A stretch of 64,000 bases of DNA, taken from the NCBI GenBank assembly GCA_045661205.1, contig JAZRFE010000018.1, positions 90,049-154,048 of the forward strand, written 5' to 3'. This document shows, in pieces, positions 1-8,400 of the stretch. Each line of letters starts with the position of its first letter. Position 1 is the first letter of the stretch. The notes below the pieces were generated by a model. It worked only from the letters and a program-made list of their open reading frames with translations, did not search any database and had not been told where the DNA came from. A program made the position numbers and the translations under genes. The DNA is from HGM04593 sp045661205 (GTDB lineage: Bacteria > Bacteroidota > Bacteroidia > Bacteroidales > Bacteroidaceae).

Positions 1-1973
1 TTACCTCTACTCAGGCTTGTCTCGACGAAAAGAATTTCGCCACCGACTGCTGTCCATGCAAGACCTGTAACCACTCCTGCATATTCGTTTCCTTGATATT
101 TCTCGCGTGAGAACTCCTCTATTCCCAGCAATTCACGAAGTTGTTCGGGTTCAATGACGCTGTATTTGTTTTCATTCTCAGACGCCATATTGAAAGCTAT
201 GCGACGGCATATTTTCCCGATTTTCTTTTTCAATTCACGCACGCCCGACTCACGAGTGTAGCTCTCGATGATTTTCTCTATTGCAGCATCACTGATGGTA
301 ACATTCTCATCGAATATACCATTTGCCTTCATTTCGTCGGGGATAAGATGTCTGCGTGCAATCTCCACCTTCTCCTCTGTGAGATAGCCACCTACTTCAA
401 TTATCTCCATGCGGTCGAGCAAGGGTGCGGGTATGGTATTAAGGTTGTTTGCCGTAGCAACAAACATCACCTTTGAAAGGTCGTAATCGATGTCGAGGAA
501 GTTATCGTGGAATGCATTGTTCTGTTCGGGATCGAGAACTTCGAGCAATGCAGCAGCAGGATTACCATGCATGGCATCCTGACCAATTTTGTCAATCTCG
601 TCAAGAATGATTACAGGGTTGCCTGTGCCGGCCTTCATCATCCCTTTAAGAATACGTCCGGGCATGGCACCTATATATGTTTTTCTATGGCCGCGAATCT
701 CCGACTCATCGTGCACTCCACCCAACGACATGCGTACATATTTACGGTTAAGTGCATCGGCAATGGATTTTCCCAAAGATGTTTTTCCTACACCCGGAGG
801 GCCGTAAAGACAGATGATAGGAGATTTCAGATCACCGCGCAATTTTATTACTGCAAGATGCTCAAGAATTCTCTCCTTAACCTTTTCCATTCCGTAGTGA
901 TCCTTGTCGAGGACAACCTTGGCATTGTTTATGTCAAGATTATCGTCGCTGTAGAAGCTCCAGGGAAGGGCAAGCATCACCTGAAGATAGTTTAGCTGCA
1001 CGTTATAGTCGGGAGACTGTATGTTAAGTCGCTCCAATTTACGCACCTCGCGTTCAAAAACGTCCGAAGGCTCCTCCTCCCAATACTTGTCGCATGCCTT
1101 CATGCGAAGCTCTGAAGCATCACTCTCAACAGTGTTTCCTGTGCCCAACTCCTCTTGAATATTTTTCATTTGTTGGTGGAGGAAATATTCGCGCTGTTGT
1201 TTATCAAGTTCAATATGTGTTCTTGAACGAACCTTCTCGCGAAGCTCTGCTGCTGCCAACTCTTTCTTGAGCTGTCTCAGCAATGCGTATGCTCTCTCTA
1301 CTGCCGAATCCTCTTCCAGGAATTTTATCTTCTCGGCAGTGGAAGCATCGCAAGTAATACACAGATAGTTTATTAAAGAAATATCGCTTTGAATGTTTTT
1401 GAATGAGTAAAGAATCTCAGGAGAATTATTCTCGTTGAGTTCCATAATCTTCAACATTATATCGCGACAATCCTGCACTAAAACATCGAATTCTTCATTG
1501 TCTTTTCCGGCGGGAATCTCCTCGAAACGCTCAACTGTGCCACGTATATACGGAGTGTGTCTTGTGAATCTTTTTACCTTCACACGCTGAAAACCATGCA
1601 GAATGGCTGTAACATTACCATTAGGCAATTCCATCACCTTCATGATTTTTGCAACTGTACCCACATCGTATATATCCTGGAATTTGGGATCGTCTTTCCT
1701 CTCGTCCTTTTGCGTGACAACAGCTACATAGCCCTGCGAGTCGGACATCTCCTGTACAAGTTTCAGAGAAGATTCTCTGCCCACCGACACAGGAAGTGCC
1801 ACAGAGGGAAACAATGACATATTACGCAAGGGTAAAATCGGAAGCACATTTCCGAATTCAATTTTTGAGTAATCTTCTTCGTTGCCATCTACTGTGGCAA
1901 ACATTGATACACGTTCAAGCCCGTAGTTATCACTTTTCTTAATCTTGAATGTCTTTTTATTGCGTTGTTGCAT
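1..1973 (-). CDS. lon: Lon protease (endopeptidase La), 3' part cut by window edge
   Basis: ATP-dependent serine protease that degrades misfolded and regulatory proteins in the cytoplasm. The gene runs leftward off the window, so about 657 N-terminal residues are visible. They comprise the N-terminal substrate-binding LAN domain, a coiled-coil linker, and the AAA+ module with Walker A (GPPGVGKTSLG), Walker B (VIILDEIDKIG) and sensor segments. The start of the protease domain follows (GLAWTAVGGEILFVET). The catalytic Ser-Lys pair lies beyond the edge. The start ATG at 1971-1973 gives MQQRNKKTFKIKK and is preceded by a good promoter. Family identity is certain from motifs. Only completeness is unknown. 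Confidence 0.97.
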   Translation of the reverse strand, partial: MQQRNKKTFKIKKSDNYGLERVSMFATVDGNEEDYSKIEFGNVLPILPLRNMSLFPSVALPVSVGRESSLKLVQEMSDSQGYVAVVTQKDERKDDPKFQDIYDVGTVAKIMKVMELPNGNVTAILHGFQRVKVKRFTRHTPYIRGTVERFEEIPAGKDNEEFDVLVQDCRDIMLKIMELNENNSPEILYSFKNIQSDISLINYLCITCDASTAEKIKFLEEDSAVERAYALLRQLKKELAAAELREKVRSRTHIELDKQQREYFLHQQMKNIQEELGTGNTVESDASELRMKACDKYWEEEPSDVFEREVRKLERLNIQSPDYNVQLNYLQVMLALPWSFYSDDNLDINNAKVVLDKDHYGMEKVKERILEHLAVIKLRGDLKSPIICLYGPPGVGKTSLGKSIADALNRKYVRMSLGGVHDESEIRGHRKTYIGAMPGRILKGMMKAGTGNPVIILDEIDKIGQDAMHGNPAAALLEVLDPEQNNAFHDNFLDIDYDLSKVMFVATANNLNTIPAPLLDRMEIIEVGGYLTEEKVEIARRHLIPDEMKANGIFDENVTISDAAIEKIIESYTRESGVRELKKKIGKICRRIAFNMASENENKYSVIEPEQLRELLGIEEFSREKYQGNEYAGVVTGLAWTAVGGEILFVETSLSRG

Positions 1974-1993
1974 AGAATTTTATCTTTCAATTG

Positions 1994-2026
1994 CAAATAT
2001 AGCACCTATAAATAAGCAAAAACAAA
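1994..2026 (-). promoter_or_regulatory. Promoter of lon, Bacteroidetes type
   Basis: On the minus strand a TATATTTG -7 element (1994-2001) lies 21 bases from a TTTG -33 element (2023-2026). This matches the Bacteroidetes primary-sigma consensus and sits about 20 bases upstream of the lon start. The rest of the gap to panB holds nothing recognised. Confidence 0.7.
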
Positions 2027-2205
2027 CAATTCACTATTATGATTGTCTGTTTTTGCAATATTTAGCGCAAATATACAAAAAATAAATGAAAAATAAGCAT
2101 GCGTCAGCAAAAAAATGTGTTTGCCAAGAGGAACCGGAATGCGCCGGCCGGAATTCATATTACTCGTGCAACACCATGCGCAGCTTATTAAGCAGAAACA
2201 GCCTG

Positions 2206-3027
2206 TTAATACTGCTCTTTTTCGTTGGGGAAGTCCATGCTCTTAACATCGCCCACATAGTTGCCGACAGCGTCGCATATCACTTCGTTCAGGTTGGCAT
2301 ATCTACGCAAGAAACGGGGGCTGAATCCACCGGTCATTCCCAACATATCGGCACAAACGAGTATCTGGCCATCAACGTCGGCTCCAGCACCAATACCAAT
2401 GATGGGAATGTTCAGGCTGTCTGAAACCTTTTTTGCCAAAGCAGCAGGTATTTTCTCAAGTACAATGGCAAAGCAACCTGCCTCCTGAAGGAGCTTGGCA
2501 TCACGAATCAATTTATTTGCCTCTTCTTCGTCACGTGCACGCACGGTGTAAGTACCGAACTTGTTTATACTCTGAGGCATAAGTCCAAGATGTCCCATGA
2601 TAGGAATTCCCGCATCAAGTATTTTGCGTACAGAAGGAAGAATCTCTTCGCCACCCTCGAGTTTCAATGCGTCGGCATGGCTCTCTTTCATTATTCTTAT
2701 GGCATTCTTCACCGCTTCGTCGGCATTAACTTGGTATGTTCCAAAGGGCATATCCACCACTACGATTGCACGTTTTACGGCACGTACCACCGATTTTGCA
2801 TGGTAAATCATCTGCTCAAGAGTAATTGGCAGTGTGGTAACATTACCGGCCATGACGTTCGATGCAGAATCGCCTACAAGAATGGCATCCACTCCGGCAG
2901 CATCAATAATAGATGCCATGGTGTAATCATAGGCTGTAAGCATAGCTATTTTCTCGCCTTTAGCCTTCATCTCAATCAAACGGTGAGTAGTAACCTTACG
3001 GGGGTCATCAACAATATATTTAGACAT
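2206..3027 (-). CDS. panB: 3-methyl-2-oxobutanoate hydroxymethyltransferase (PanB)
   Basis: Transfers a hydroxymethyl group from 5,10-methylenetetrahydrofolate to 2-oxoisovalerate to make ketopantoate, the first committed step of pantothenate and CoA synthesis in the cytoplasm. At 273 aa it has the normal family length and a TIM-barrel pattern. Family motifs seen: MLTAYDYTMASIID near residue 30, the metal-site segment ILVGDSASNVMAG near residue 50, VVDMPFG, MGHLGLMPQS and IGIGAG. The start at 3027 follows a strong promoter by about 60 bases. It appears monocistronic. Other pantothenate genes are not in the window. Confidence 0.96.
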   Translation of the reverse strand: MSKYIVDDPRKVTTHRLIEMKAKGEKIAMLTAYDYTMASIIDAAGVDAILVGDSASNVMAGNVTTLPITLEQMIYHAKSVVRAVKRAIVVVDMPFGTYQVNADEAVKNAIRIMKESHADALKLEGGEEILPSVRKILDAGIPIMGHLGLMPQSINKFGTYTVRARDEEEANKLIRDAKLLQEAGCFAIVLEKIPAALAKKVSDSLNIPIIGIGAGADVDGQILVCADMLGMTGGFSPRFLRRYANLNEVICDAVGNYVGDVKSMDFPNEKEQY

Positions 3028-3088
3028 ATTTTTGAATATTTTTTATGTTCAAGAAAAATGTATTTGAAGGTTTGTAAACTTCTGTTTG

Positions 3089-3120
3089 CAAAGTTAGAAA
3101 CAATTTCCTAAACTGAACAA
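3089..3120 (-). promoter_or_regulatory. Promoter of panB
   Basis: Minus-strand TAACTTTG (3089-3096) with TTG at 3118-3120, a spacing of 21 bases. This fits the Bacteroidetes consensus and reads toward panB. Confidence 0.65.
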
Positions 3121-3150
3121 CAATATAAAGAAAAGATTGTAGCTGACACA

Positions 3151-3191
3151 ACAAACTGCACCCATGCAACCTCTGCGTGTGTGCAGTTTGT
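3151..3191. repeat. Inverted repeat between the holin-like cluster and panB
   Basis: The 11-base arms acaaactgcac (3151-3161) and gtgcagtttgt (3181-3191) are perfectly complementary around a 19-base loop. It lies just past the end of the leftward three-gene cluster and could end that transcript. No T-run follows on either strand, so a terminator role is only plausible. Confidence 0.4.
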
Positions 3192-3249
3192 GCATGGAGT
3201 GCATCTTTTACTCTGTGAGTATTACCTCACAAAGGAATGTGTAAAAAGT

Positions 3250-3501
3250 TTAGTACGTTCTTTTTCTGAAAAATGAGAGCAATGACCGATATATACGTCG
3301 ATAAAGGCAGAAACGCGAGAGAAACATCAAGTATTCTCCAACTATTTCTTTTAAAATATTTTCGGGACGCAGCGATTTCCTCAACGACAATAAATTATCT
3401 TTCATCTTAGCTTCGGCACGTATCATGCGACATTTATTGTCGATGCGCGCAACGCGTAACTGCTCAATGCTTTTGATGTTTGAATAGTCAGTTTTTTTCA
3501 T
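3250..3501 (-). CDS. Small basic hypothetical protein, last gene of the YtxH/holin-like trio
   Basis: About 83 aa from the second Met (MKKTDYSN), or 88 aa from the first. The N-terminal half is polar and helical, rich in Lys and Arg. The C-terminal half is hydrophobic and aromatic (EYLMFLSRFCLYRRIYRSLL) and may lie along a membrane. It overlaps the end of the holin-like gene, so the two are probably translated together. No family recognised. A role with the envelope proteins upstream is inferred only from position. Confidence 0.6.
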   Translation of the reverse strand: MKKTDYSNIKSIEQLRVARIDNKCRMIRAEAKMKDNLLSLRKSLRPENILKEIVGEYLMFLSRFCLYRRIYRSLLSFFRKRTY

Positions 3502-3847
3502 CGCTTGCAACTTCATTGAAAAACATTTTGCTCAACTTCCCGACAAATACATTCACAAATAGCTCTTTGCGGAACAGATACACAACACATGCAATTAATG
3601 CCACCGTTCCACCCACAACTAATGAGCCATAAAAAATGCCAATGAATTGTGTCACAAGTATCATTATGGCGAAAATTACAAAAAGAAGAGCAATCACCGA
3701 CAAGAGAACAACAATGAGAGCGCATAGAACGTCGCTCGCGATAATAGAGAGGCTCTCTACACTCTGTAACTTTATATCCTCTATCTTCAAACGCACATAC
3801 TCTTTGAAGCTATCCGTTACTTTATCGAAATTATCTCCTGCTCTCAT
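3488..3847 (-). CDS. Phage-holin-like inner-membrane protein (holin superfamily III type)
   Basis: About 119 aa from MRAGDNF, the start that leaves a short gap to the upstream gene. A charged amphipathic N-terminus is followed by two long membrane helices: about 30 hydrophobic residues ending in AIMILVTQFIGIFYG, then VVGGTVALIACVVYLF. This is the layout of the small membrane proteins called phage holin family or Holin-X that Bacteroidetes carry next to YtxH genes. Despite the name it is unlikely to be a lysis gene here, since no endolysin or tail gene is near. Envelope stress or membrane shaping is an inference. Confidence 0.7.
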   Translation of the reverse strand: MRAGDNFDKVTDSFKEYVRLKIEDIKLQSVESLSIIASDVLCALIVVLLSVIALLFVIFAIMILVTQFIGIFYGSLVVGGTVALIACVVYLFRKELFVNVFVGKLSKMFFNEVASDEKN

Positions 3848-3857
3848 AAACAAACGA

Positions 3858-4088
3858 TTATTCCACAATGGTTATGTTCTCACTCTTCTCAGAAATATTC
3901 TCCATACTGCCACATGCGTGTGAGTGACATTCGCTCATTGCATCGCTGACACACTCTTTGGCCTCGTCTACTCTCTTTTTGATATTGTCACACACCTCTT
4001 TGCGAGACTTCGGCGCAAGCAACATCAACACAGCTCCTCCGACAACCATTCCACCGGCAAAAGCCAACCAATTCTCTAACTTCATCAT
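3858..4088 (-). CDS. YtxH-domain protein
   Basis: About 76 aa from MMKLENW at 4088. One N-terminal membrane helix (LAFAGGMVVGGAVLMLLAPK) is followed by the YtxH signature of a Pro-Lys-Ser turn and a charged helix (KSRKEVCDNIKKRVDEA). The C-terminus is acidic and contains several Cys and His residues (CHSHACGS), which is unusual and might bind a metal. It is first in a tight leftward cluster with the holin-like and small basic genes. YtxH proteins are stress-linked in other bacteria. Function here is unknown. Confidence 0.75.
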   Translation of the reverse strand: MMKLENWLAFAGGMVVGGAVLMLLAPKSRKEVCDNIKKRVDEAKECVSDAMSECHSHACGSMENISEKSENITIVE

Positions 4089-4182
4089 AATGTTAAAATT
4101 TAAGTTTATAGCTTTTCTTGAATTCTCACAAAAGAATTGTGCAGTGAGCAACTACCACGCCGACAAAAAAAAGATTATTTTT

Positions 4183-4213
4183 TTGAATCACTCACTCTCT
4201 TGCACTATCTTTG
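4183..4213 (+). promoter_or_regulatory. Promoter of the lipoprotein-rsmG-MBL operon
   Basis: TTG at 4183-4185 and TATCTTTG at 4206-4213 with a 20-base spacer, 36 bases before the next start codon. Matches the Bacteroidetes consensus. Confidence 0.7.
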
Positions 4214-4248
4214 CAAAAGATCAAGAATATTAATAGAACAAACAAGTT

Positions 4249-5052
4249 ATGAAAAAGTGCGCATATATTCTTATTTTAATCATTGCAACAGCATTAGCAT
4301 CGTGCAATGGAACTATAAATACTTCGTCAGGGAACAATGTCGGCAACGACGAGTTTTTTACAAAGAATTGGCATATAGTAAGCCTCCTCGATTCCACCGA
4401 CTCGGTCTCACCCAAATATGAAATTGATGTTTCAATTAATTTTTTAGAGTCAGCAAACAAAGAGCGTGAGAAGAAAATCAACAACCTCATTCTCTACTCT
4501 GCATTCAGTTATGAAAACCTTACGCCCGAGGTAGCAATCGACTCGTTCGTATCCGAGGCCTTGACTGAATATGCCGACTTGCGTCACGACTATGTGAACG
4601 AAAAACAGATAAACAGTAATCCTGAGTGGTTTAATATCAAACATCACAAAAAAACGTATGTAGAGTGTGGTCACAAAGATTTCATAAATTACATTATCCA
4701 CGATATGTTTTACAATGGTGCCTCTCAACCCACTGACAGATACCTCATTCTTACCCTCAACCCCGAAACAGGCGAGGAGTTAAATTTACAGGATATCTTC
4801 AAGGAAAATTCCGAGGAGTATCTTTATAGCCGATTGCTTGACGCTCTTGCCGAGAAGATAGGCGCAAACAGCCGTCAGGAGATTGAGGAGAAAGGTTTCC
4901 TCCGGTTCAACGACATATACCCTACTGAAAACTTCATAATGAAAGAGGATAGCATCCTTTTCTATTATAACGTGTATGAACTTGCACCCCGTGAAGTGGG
5001 CACAATCATTTTAGGATTTAAATACGAAGATTTAGCAATAATTTTGAAATAA
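4249..5052 (+). CDS. Lipoprotein with DUF3298 (RsiV-like) C-terminal domain
   Basis: A 267-aa secreted lipoprotein. The signal peptide ends in a lipobox (TALASCNG), so Cys19 is probably lipidated. The C-terminal part has the RsiV/DUF3298 pattern: a strand YLILTLNPETGEELNLQDIF, a helix, then a strand pair ending in the FYYNVYELAPREVG segment, where a Tyr-rich loop precedes the last strand. The middle resembles the accompanying DUF4163 region. Such domains occur in lysozyme-sensing anti-sigma factors, but no sigma factor lies nearby, so the role is unknown. It is first in an operon with rsmG, 4 bases apart. Confidence 0.75.
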   Translation: MKKCAYILILIIATALASCNGTINTSSGNNVGNDEFFTKNWHIVSLLDSTDSVSPKYEIDVSINFLESANKEREKKINNLILYSAFSYENLTPEVAIDSFVSEALTEYADLRHDYVNEKQINSNPEWFNIKHHKKTYVECGHKDFINYIIHDMFYNGASQPTDRYLILTLNPETGEELNLQDIFKENSEEYLYSRLLDALAEKIGANSRQEIEEKGFLRFNDIYPTENFIMKEDSILFYYNVYELAPREVGTIILGFKYEDLAIILK

Positions 5053-5056
5053 CACA

Positions 5057-5680
5057 ATGGAACATATACTTAAATATTTCCCCACTCTCAGCGAGAAACA
5101 GAAAAAGCAGTTTGCTGCACTCTACGATCTATATTTCGACTGGAACAGCAAGATTAATGTCATATCACGCAAGGATATAGAAAATCTCTATCTCCACCAC
5201 GTGCTTCACTCCTTAGGAATAGCAAAAATGATAAACTTCCGTGCGGGAACAACGGTCATGGATTTTGGGTGCGGAGGAGGTTTTCCCGGCGTACCTCTCG
5301 CAATACTTTTCCCCGATGTAAAACTTCATCTTGTAGACAGTATTGGTAAGAAGGTGAGAGTGGCACGTGAAATATCCGAGGCAATTGGCCTCGAAAATAT
5401 TACCTTTGCCCATAGTCGTGGCGAAGATGTGAAAGAGAAATTCAACTTTGTCGTCAGTCGCGCAGTGATGCCTCTTGCCGACCTCATAAAAATATGTCGT
5501 AAGAATGTAAACAAAGAGCAGCACAATGCCCTTCCTAACGGCATTATATGTCTCAAAGGAGGTGACCTTAATGCAGAGGTGCAGCCGTTCAAAAAATGCG
5601 TTGACATGATTGACCTCTACGACAATTTCAAAGAGGAGTTTTTCAAAGGCAAGAAGGTTGTCTACGTACCTATAAACTGA
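5057..5680 (+). CDS. rsmG: 16S rRNA (guanine527-N7)-methyltransferase RsmG/GidB
   Basis: Methylates N7 of G527 in 16S rRNA using S-adenosylmethionine, in the cytoplasm. The 207-aa length is normal. The SAM-binding motif I is clear (VMDFGCGGGFPGVPLAI near residue 75). Other family marks are the N-terminal NVISRKDIENLYLHH segment, HLVDSIGKKV (motif II) and FVVSRAVMPL. It is translated directly after the lipoprotein gene and 10 bases before the MBL gene, so the three form an operon. Confidence 0.96.
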   Translation: MEHILKYFPTLSEKQKKQFAALYDLYFDWNSKINVISRKDIENLYLHHVLHSLGIAKMINFRAGTTVMDFGCGGGFPGVPLAILFPDVKLHLVDSIGKKVRVAREISEAIGLENITFAHSRGEDVKEKFNFVVSRAVMPLADLIKICRKNVNKEQHNALPNGIICLKGGDLNAEVQPFKKCVDMIDLYDNFKEEFFKGKKVVYVPIN

Positions 5681-5690
5681 TACTCGCAAC

Positions 5691-6329
5691 ATGGAACTCA
5701 AAAGAATGGTATTTAACCCCGTAGATGTAAACTGTTACATCTTGTGGGACGAGAGCAAGGAGGCTGTCATCATAGATGCAGCAGTACTTTTTGACGAAGA
5801 GAAAGATGAGTTGAAGAATTTTATACGCAGCAATGGGCTCACAGTAAAACATCACTTGAACACACATCTGCATTTCGACCATATCTTCGGCAACCCCTTC
5901 ATTGAGCAAGAGTTTGGAATAAAATCAGAATCACACGACAAGGACTGGCCCTGGGCTGAAACAATTGCCGAACGAGTTGCGCGCTTCGGATTAAGATACA
6001 CCGAGAAAATACCGGCTATTGGCAAGGTGTTGCACGATGGCGATACAATAACATTTGGAAATTCCACCCTGCATGCCATTCATATACCCGGGCACTCACC
6101 CGGTAGCCTTGCCTATTATTGCGCTGAGAGCAATATTCTATTCTCGGGCGATGCTCTTTTCCAGGGTAGCATAGGACGAACCGATTTTGCCGATTCCGAT
6201 TACAATACATTAATCAACAGCATAAAAGAGAAATTATTCTCACTGCCCGATGAAACCCGAGTCTATCCGGGACATGGTGACAGCACCACCATTGCATTTG
6301 AAAAACAGTACAACAGATTTCTTTTATAA
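5691..6329 (+). CDS. MBL-fold metallo-hydrolase (glyoxalase II-like)
   Basis: A 212-aa metallo-beta-lactamase-fold hydrolase with the metal motif THLHFDH (about residues 58-64), a second His in HIPGHSPGS, an Asp in FSGDALFQGSIGRTDF, and a final His in VYPGHGDST. This order matches the glyoxalase II/YcbL subgroup that hydrolyses thioesters such as S-lactoylglutathione. Bacteroidales lack glutathione as a rule, so the natural substrate is uncertain. It is the last gene of the operon and is closed by a strong two-way terminator. Confidence 0.9.
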   Translation: MELKRMVFNPVDVNCYILWDESKEAVIIDAAVLFDEEKDELKNFIRSNGLTVKHHLNTHLHFDHIFGNPFIEQEFGIKSESHDKDWPWAETIAERVARFGLRYTEKIPAIGKVLHDGDTITFGNSTLHAIHIPGHSPGSLAYYCAESNILFSGDALFQGSIGRTDFADSDYNTLINSIKEKLFSLPDETRVYPGHGDSTTIAFEKQYNRFLL

Positions 6330-6370
6330 AAAATATTAGGACAGAAATTAACTCTGCCCTAATATTTTTT
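6328..6370. terminator. Bidirectional terminator between convergent MBL and thioredoxin-like genes
   Basis: The arms at 6328-6345 and 6353-6370 form an 18-bp stem (one mismatch) with A-runs on one side and T-runs on the other. It can therefore stop transcripts from both directions. Confidence 0.85.
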
Positions 6371-6391
6371 ATTCGCAATAACAAATTGTTA

Positions 6392-7486
6392 CTATTTAAT
6401 ATATTCTTCAAGAACTGAATAAAGCGCCTCGGTATTTACACCCTTTCGTAAAATAGTTCCTTCGCGGTCAAAAATTATATTATAAGGCGAACTGTTTATA
6501 CCGTATGAGAATACAGCCTTGCTACCCCACCCCTGTACGTCTGATATATGATTCCACCACAGACCATTCTTATTGATAGCATCATTCCAGACTGCAACAT
6601 CTTTCTCAATGGCAAAGCTCACAAAATCGACACTCTCTTTGTATGTGTCAGCCAAAGCCTTGAAGTCATTGACATGTTTCTGCACTTGACGACCCGTTGG
6701 GCACCATATATGTAATACAGTAATTTTTCCTTTACCCACAAAATCAGATAATTTTACAGGTTTGCCGGCATTGGTATAAGCGGAAAAGTCAAGAAACCTT
6801 TTACCTTCGGCTGTCAGGATTTTATTTGTAAAAGTATTCTCTATGTGCCTGATGGTTGTGTCTCTCTTGTTCTCAAGAGGCATTGCTGATATCAGCTCAA
6901 GACCTTTTTCGGGAGCAATGATATCATAATTCTTTGTTAGAATATATGATGCCATAGGGTTGTCAATGTTGTTCTCAATATTGCGTGCCACATATTCACT
7001 ACGCACAATGCTTATAACCTTCATGCCCTTATCAGCCTCTTCAGCACCCTTTTCCGACAATGTTTCCACTTTGCTTTTTTGGTAGAATTTCATAAACATG
7101 ATATTCAGGATATCTATTGAGTCGTTATACTCTTGCAGACGCGTATTTAGGAAGGTACCCGAGTAAGTCGAGCGTTTGGCACCGATGTTTACATTAACTT
7201 CACCGGGCTCGACAAAAAACTCGGCATTGGAACGCACCTTACCATTCACCACTGAAACAAGGTAACAAAGCATAGGCTCACATCTCTCACCTTCAAATGA
7301 GAAGTGACCATCTTTGACGCTCGACCAACCGATAGTGCGCACATTGCCTTTGTCGATATATTGCAGGCAGACACTGTCGCCAATATTAACTCCCTGCTCC
7401 ACTGTACCGTTTACGGTAAATTTGCATTTGTTTCCGCATGCCATAAGACATGCACAAAATAAAAGTAAGAAAAAGAATTTATTCAT
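6392..7486 (-). CDS. TlpA-like thioredoxin-fold lipoprotein lacking the CxxC pair
   Basis: About 364 aa from MNKFFFLL. The signal peptide ends in lipobox LMAC with Cys17. An N-terminal beta domain (about 22-110) resembles the DUF4369 domain that often precedes TlpA modules. A helical linker follows, and then a C-terminal thioredoxin/AhpC-TSA fold from about 235 (KLSDFVGKGKITVLHIW). Where TlpA proteins carry WCxxC this protein reads WCPTGRQ (Trp261-Cys262), so the second Cys is absent and normal disulfide exchange is not expected. It follows the S24 regulator by 17 bases on the same strand and is likely co-transcribed with it. The start at 7486 is chosen because it begins the signal peptide. 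Confidence 0.85.
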   Translation of the reverse strand: MNKFFFLLLFCACLMACGNKCKFTVNGTVEQGVNIGDSVCLQYIDKGNVRTIGWSSVKDGHFSFEGERCEPMLCYLVSVVNGKVRSNAEFFVEPGEVNVNIGAKRSTYSGTFLNTRLQEYNDSIDILNIMFMKFYQKSKVETLSEKGAEEADKGMKVISIVRSEYVARNIENNIDNPMASYILTKNYDIIAPEKGLELISAMPLENKRDTTIRHIENTFTNKILTAEGKRFLDFSAYTNAGKPVKLSDFVGKGKITVLHIWCPTGRQVQKHVNDFKALADTYKESVDFVSFAIEKDVAVWNDAINKNGLWWNHISDVQGWGSKAVFSYGINSSPYNIIFDREGTILRKGVNTEALYSVLEEYIK

Positions 7487-7503
7487 TTCTATATAGTAAT
7501 AAA

Positions 7504-8136
7504 TCAAAGATTAGATATTTTTACAACAACATCATACATGGCGAGAATCTCATCCTTTCTCACTGTAAACGCCGGATAGTTGGGCGAAGTGCACACAAGT
7601 ACATCTTTGTCGTCGGTCGATGTGGAACAGTGTTTAATAAAACGCGAGTCATGTGTAACAATCATATACACCCTATCTACGTTCACCGTTGCGAACGGGT
7701 CCATCTTATTAACTCCAATAATGTCCCCGGGATTTATTTCGGGTTGCATGGATGTTCCCACCACCGGAAAAAAGAAATCGGCTTTCATTCCCGGAATGCT
7801 TACAAATGTATCGGGCGTTTCGCATTCATCATTCATCGCATCACGCATACCGGCACTGACAGTGATTGAATTATAGTATGGAGAAACATTCTGAAGATAT
7901 TCTGACGGAGAATCATCTTCTTTGTACATATTGCCATTGCCATTTAAAATCCACTCGATTGACACCTCGGGGAAACATTTGTTAATGGCACGTATCAGTT
8001 CCATTGACACACTTCCCGCCTCATTTAGTTGCCTGTTTAGAGTGCGCTGAGGAATCTCAAGCACGACACTTGCTCTGCTCACGTTAAGATTGTTATCAGC
8101 CAATAGAATCAATATACGTTTTTTTATATTCTCCAT
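7504..8136 (-). CDS. S24/LexA-type transcriptional regulator with N-terminal HTH
   Basis: 210 aa. Residues 1-70 form a helix-turn-helix (SRASVVLEIPQRTLNRQLNE) with an odd extension (EWILNGNGNMY). Residues about 90-210 are an S24 peptidase domain with the nucleophile motif GTSMQPEINPGDI. The second catalytic residue is probably the Lys in RFIKH. Such proteins repress until self-cleavage after RecA activation, or work without cleavage. The usual Ala-Gly cleavage site is not obvious. It is divergent from the gene at 8401, and a 16-bp palindrome lies between them. It may control the virus-derived module to its right, the lipoprotein to its left, or only itself. Confidence 0.85.
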   Translation of the reverse strand: MENIKKRILILLADNNLNVSRASVVLEIPQRTLNRQLNEAGSVSMELIRAINKCFPEVSIEWILNGNGNMYKEDDSPSEYLQNVSPYYNSITVSAGMRDAMNDECETPDTFVSIPGMKADFFFPVVGTSMQPEINPGDIIGVNKMDPFATVNVDRVYMIVTHDSRFIKHCSTSTDDKDVLVCTSPNYPAFTVRKDEILAMYDVVVKISNL

Positions 8137-8235
8137 TTATATTGCTACACTTTTTATAAAAAATGTCATTATTGTTTTATAATCAATGCGATAAAATGTA
8201 ATGAGTGAATATGCCTTATTTAGATTGATTACAAA

Positions 8236-8251
8236 TAGCCAAATTTGGCTA
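8236..8251. promoter_or_regulatory. Perfect 16-bp palindrome, candidate operator
   Basis: TAGCCAAATTTGGCTA reads the same on both strands. It lies in the 264-base gap between the divergent S24 regulator and the gene at 8401, 31 bases before a TATATTTG -7 element. Size and position suit a dimeric repressor site, most simply for the S24 protein. Confidence 0.55.
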
Positions 8252-8282
8252 AATATTATATCCATTTTCTTGATTTAGGGAT

Positions 8283-8290
8283 TATATTTG
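8283..8290 (+). promoter_or_regulatory. Putative -7 element for the gene at 8401
   Basis: TATATTTG fits TAnnTTTG. No clear -33 TTTG lies 19-22 bases upstream, so this promoter may need an activator. It gives a leader of about 100 bases. Confidence 0.45.
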
Positions 8291-8400
8291 TACACGAAAA
8301 GTGTTATTTCAACAACCTAAATAGTCGGTTCCGTCTCTACATTTGCACAAACATACGATAAAAATTGATACTGACAAAACAAACATAACTAATAATTGAT

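Noticed and set aside
507..995. Plus-strand frames over the first 2 kb
   Set aside because: They are shadows of lon, which reads on the minus strand and runs off the window.
3488..3847. Holin-like protein as part of a prophage lysis cassette
   Set aside because: Its partners are YtxH and a small basic protein, a usual chromosomal set in this phylum, and the virus-derived module is more than 4 kb away.
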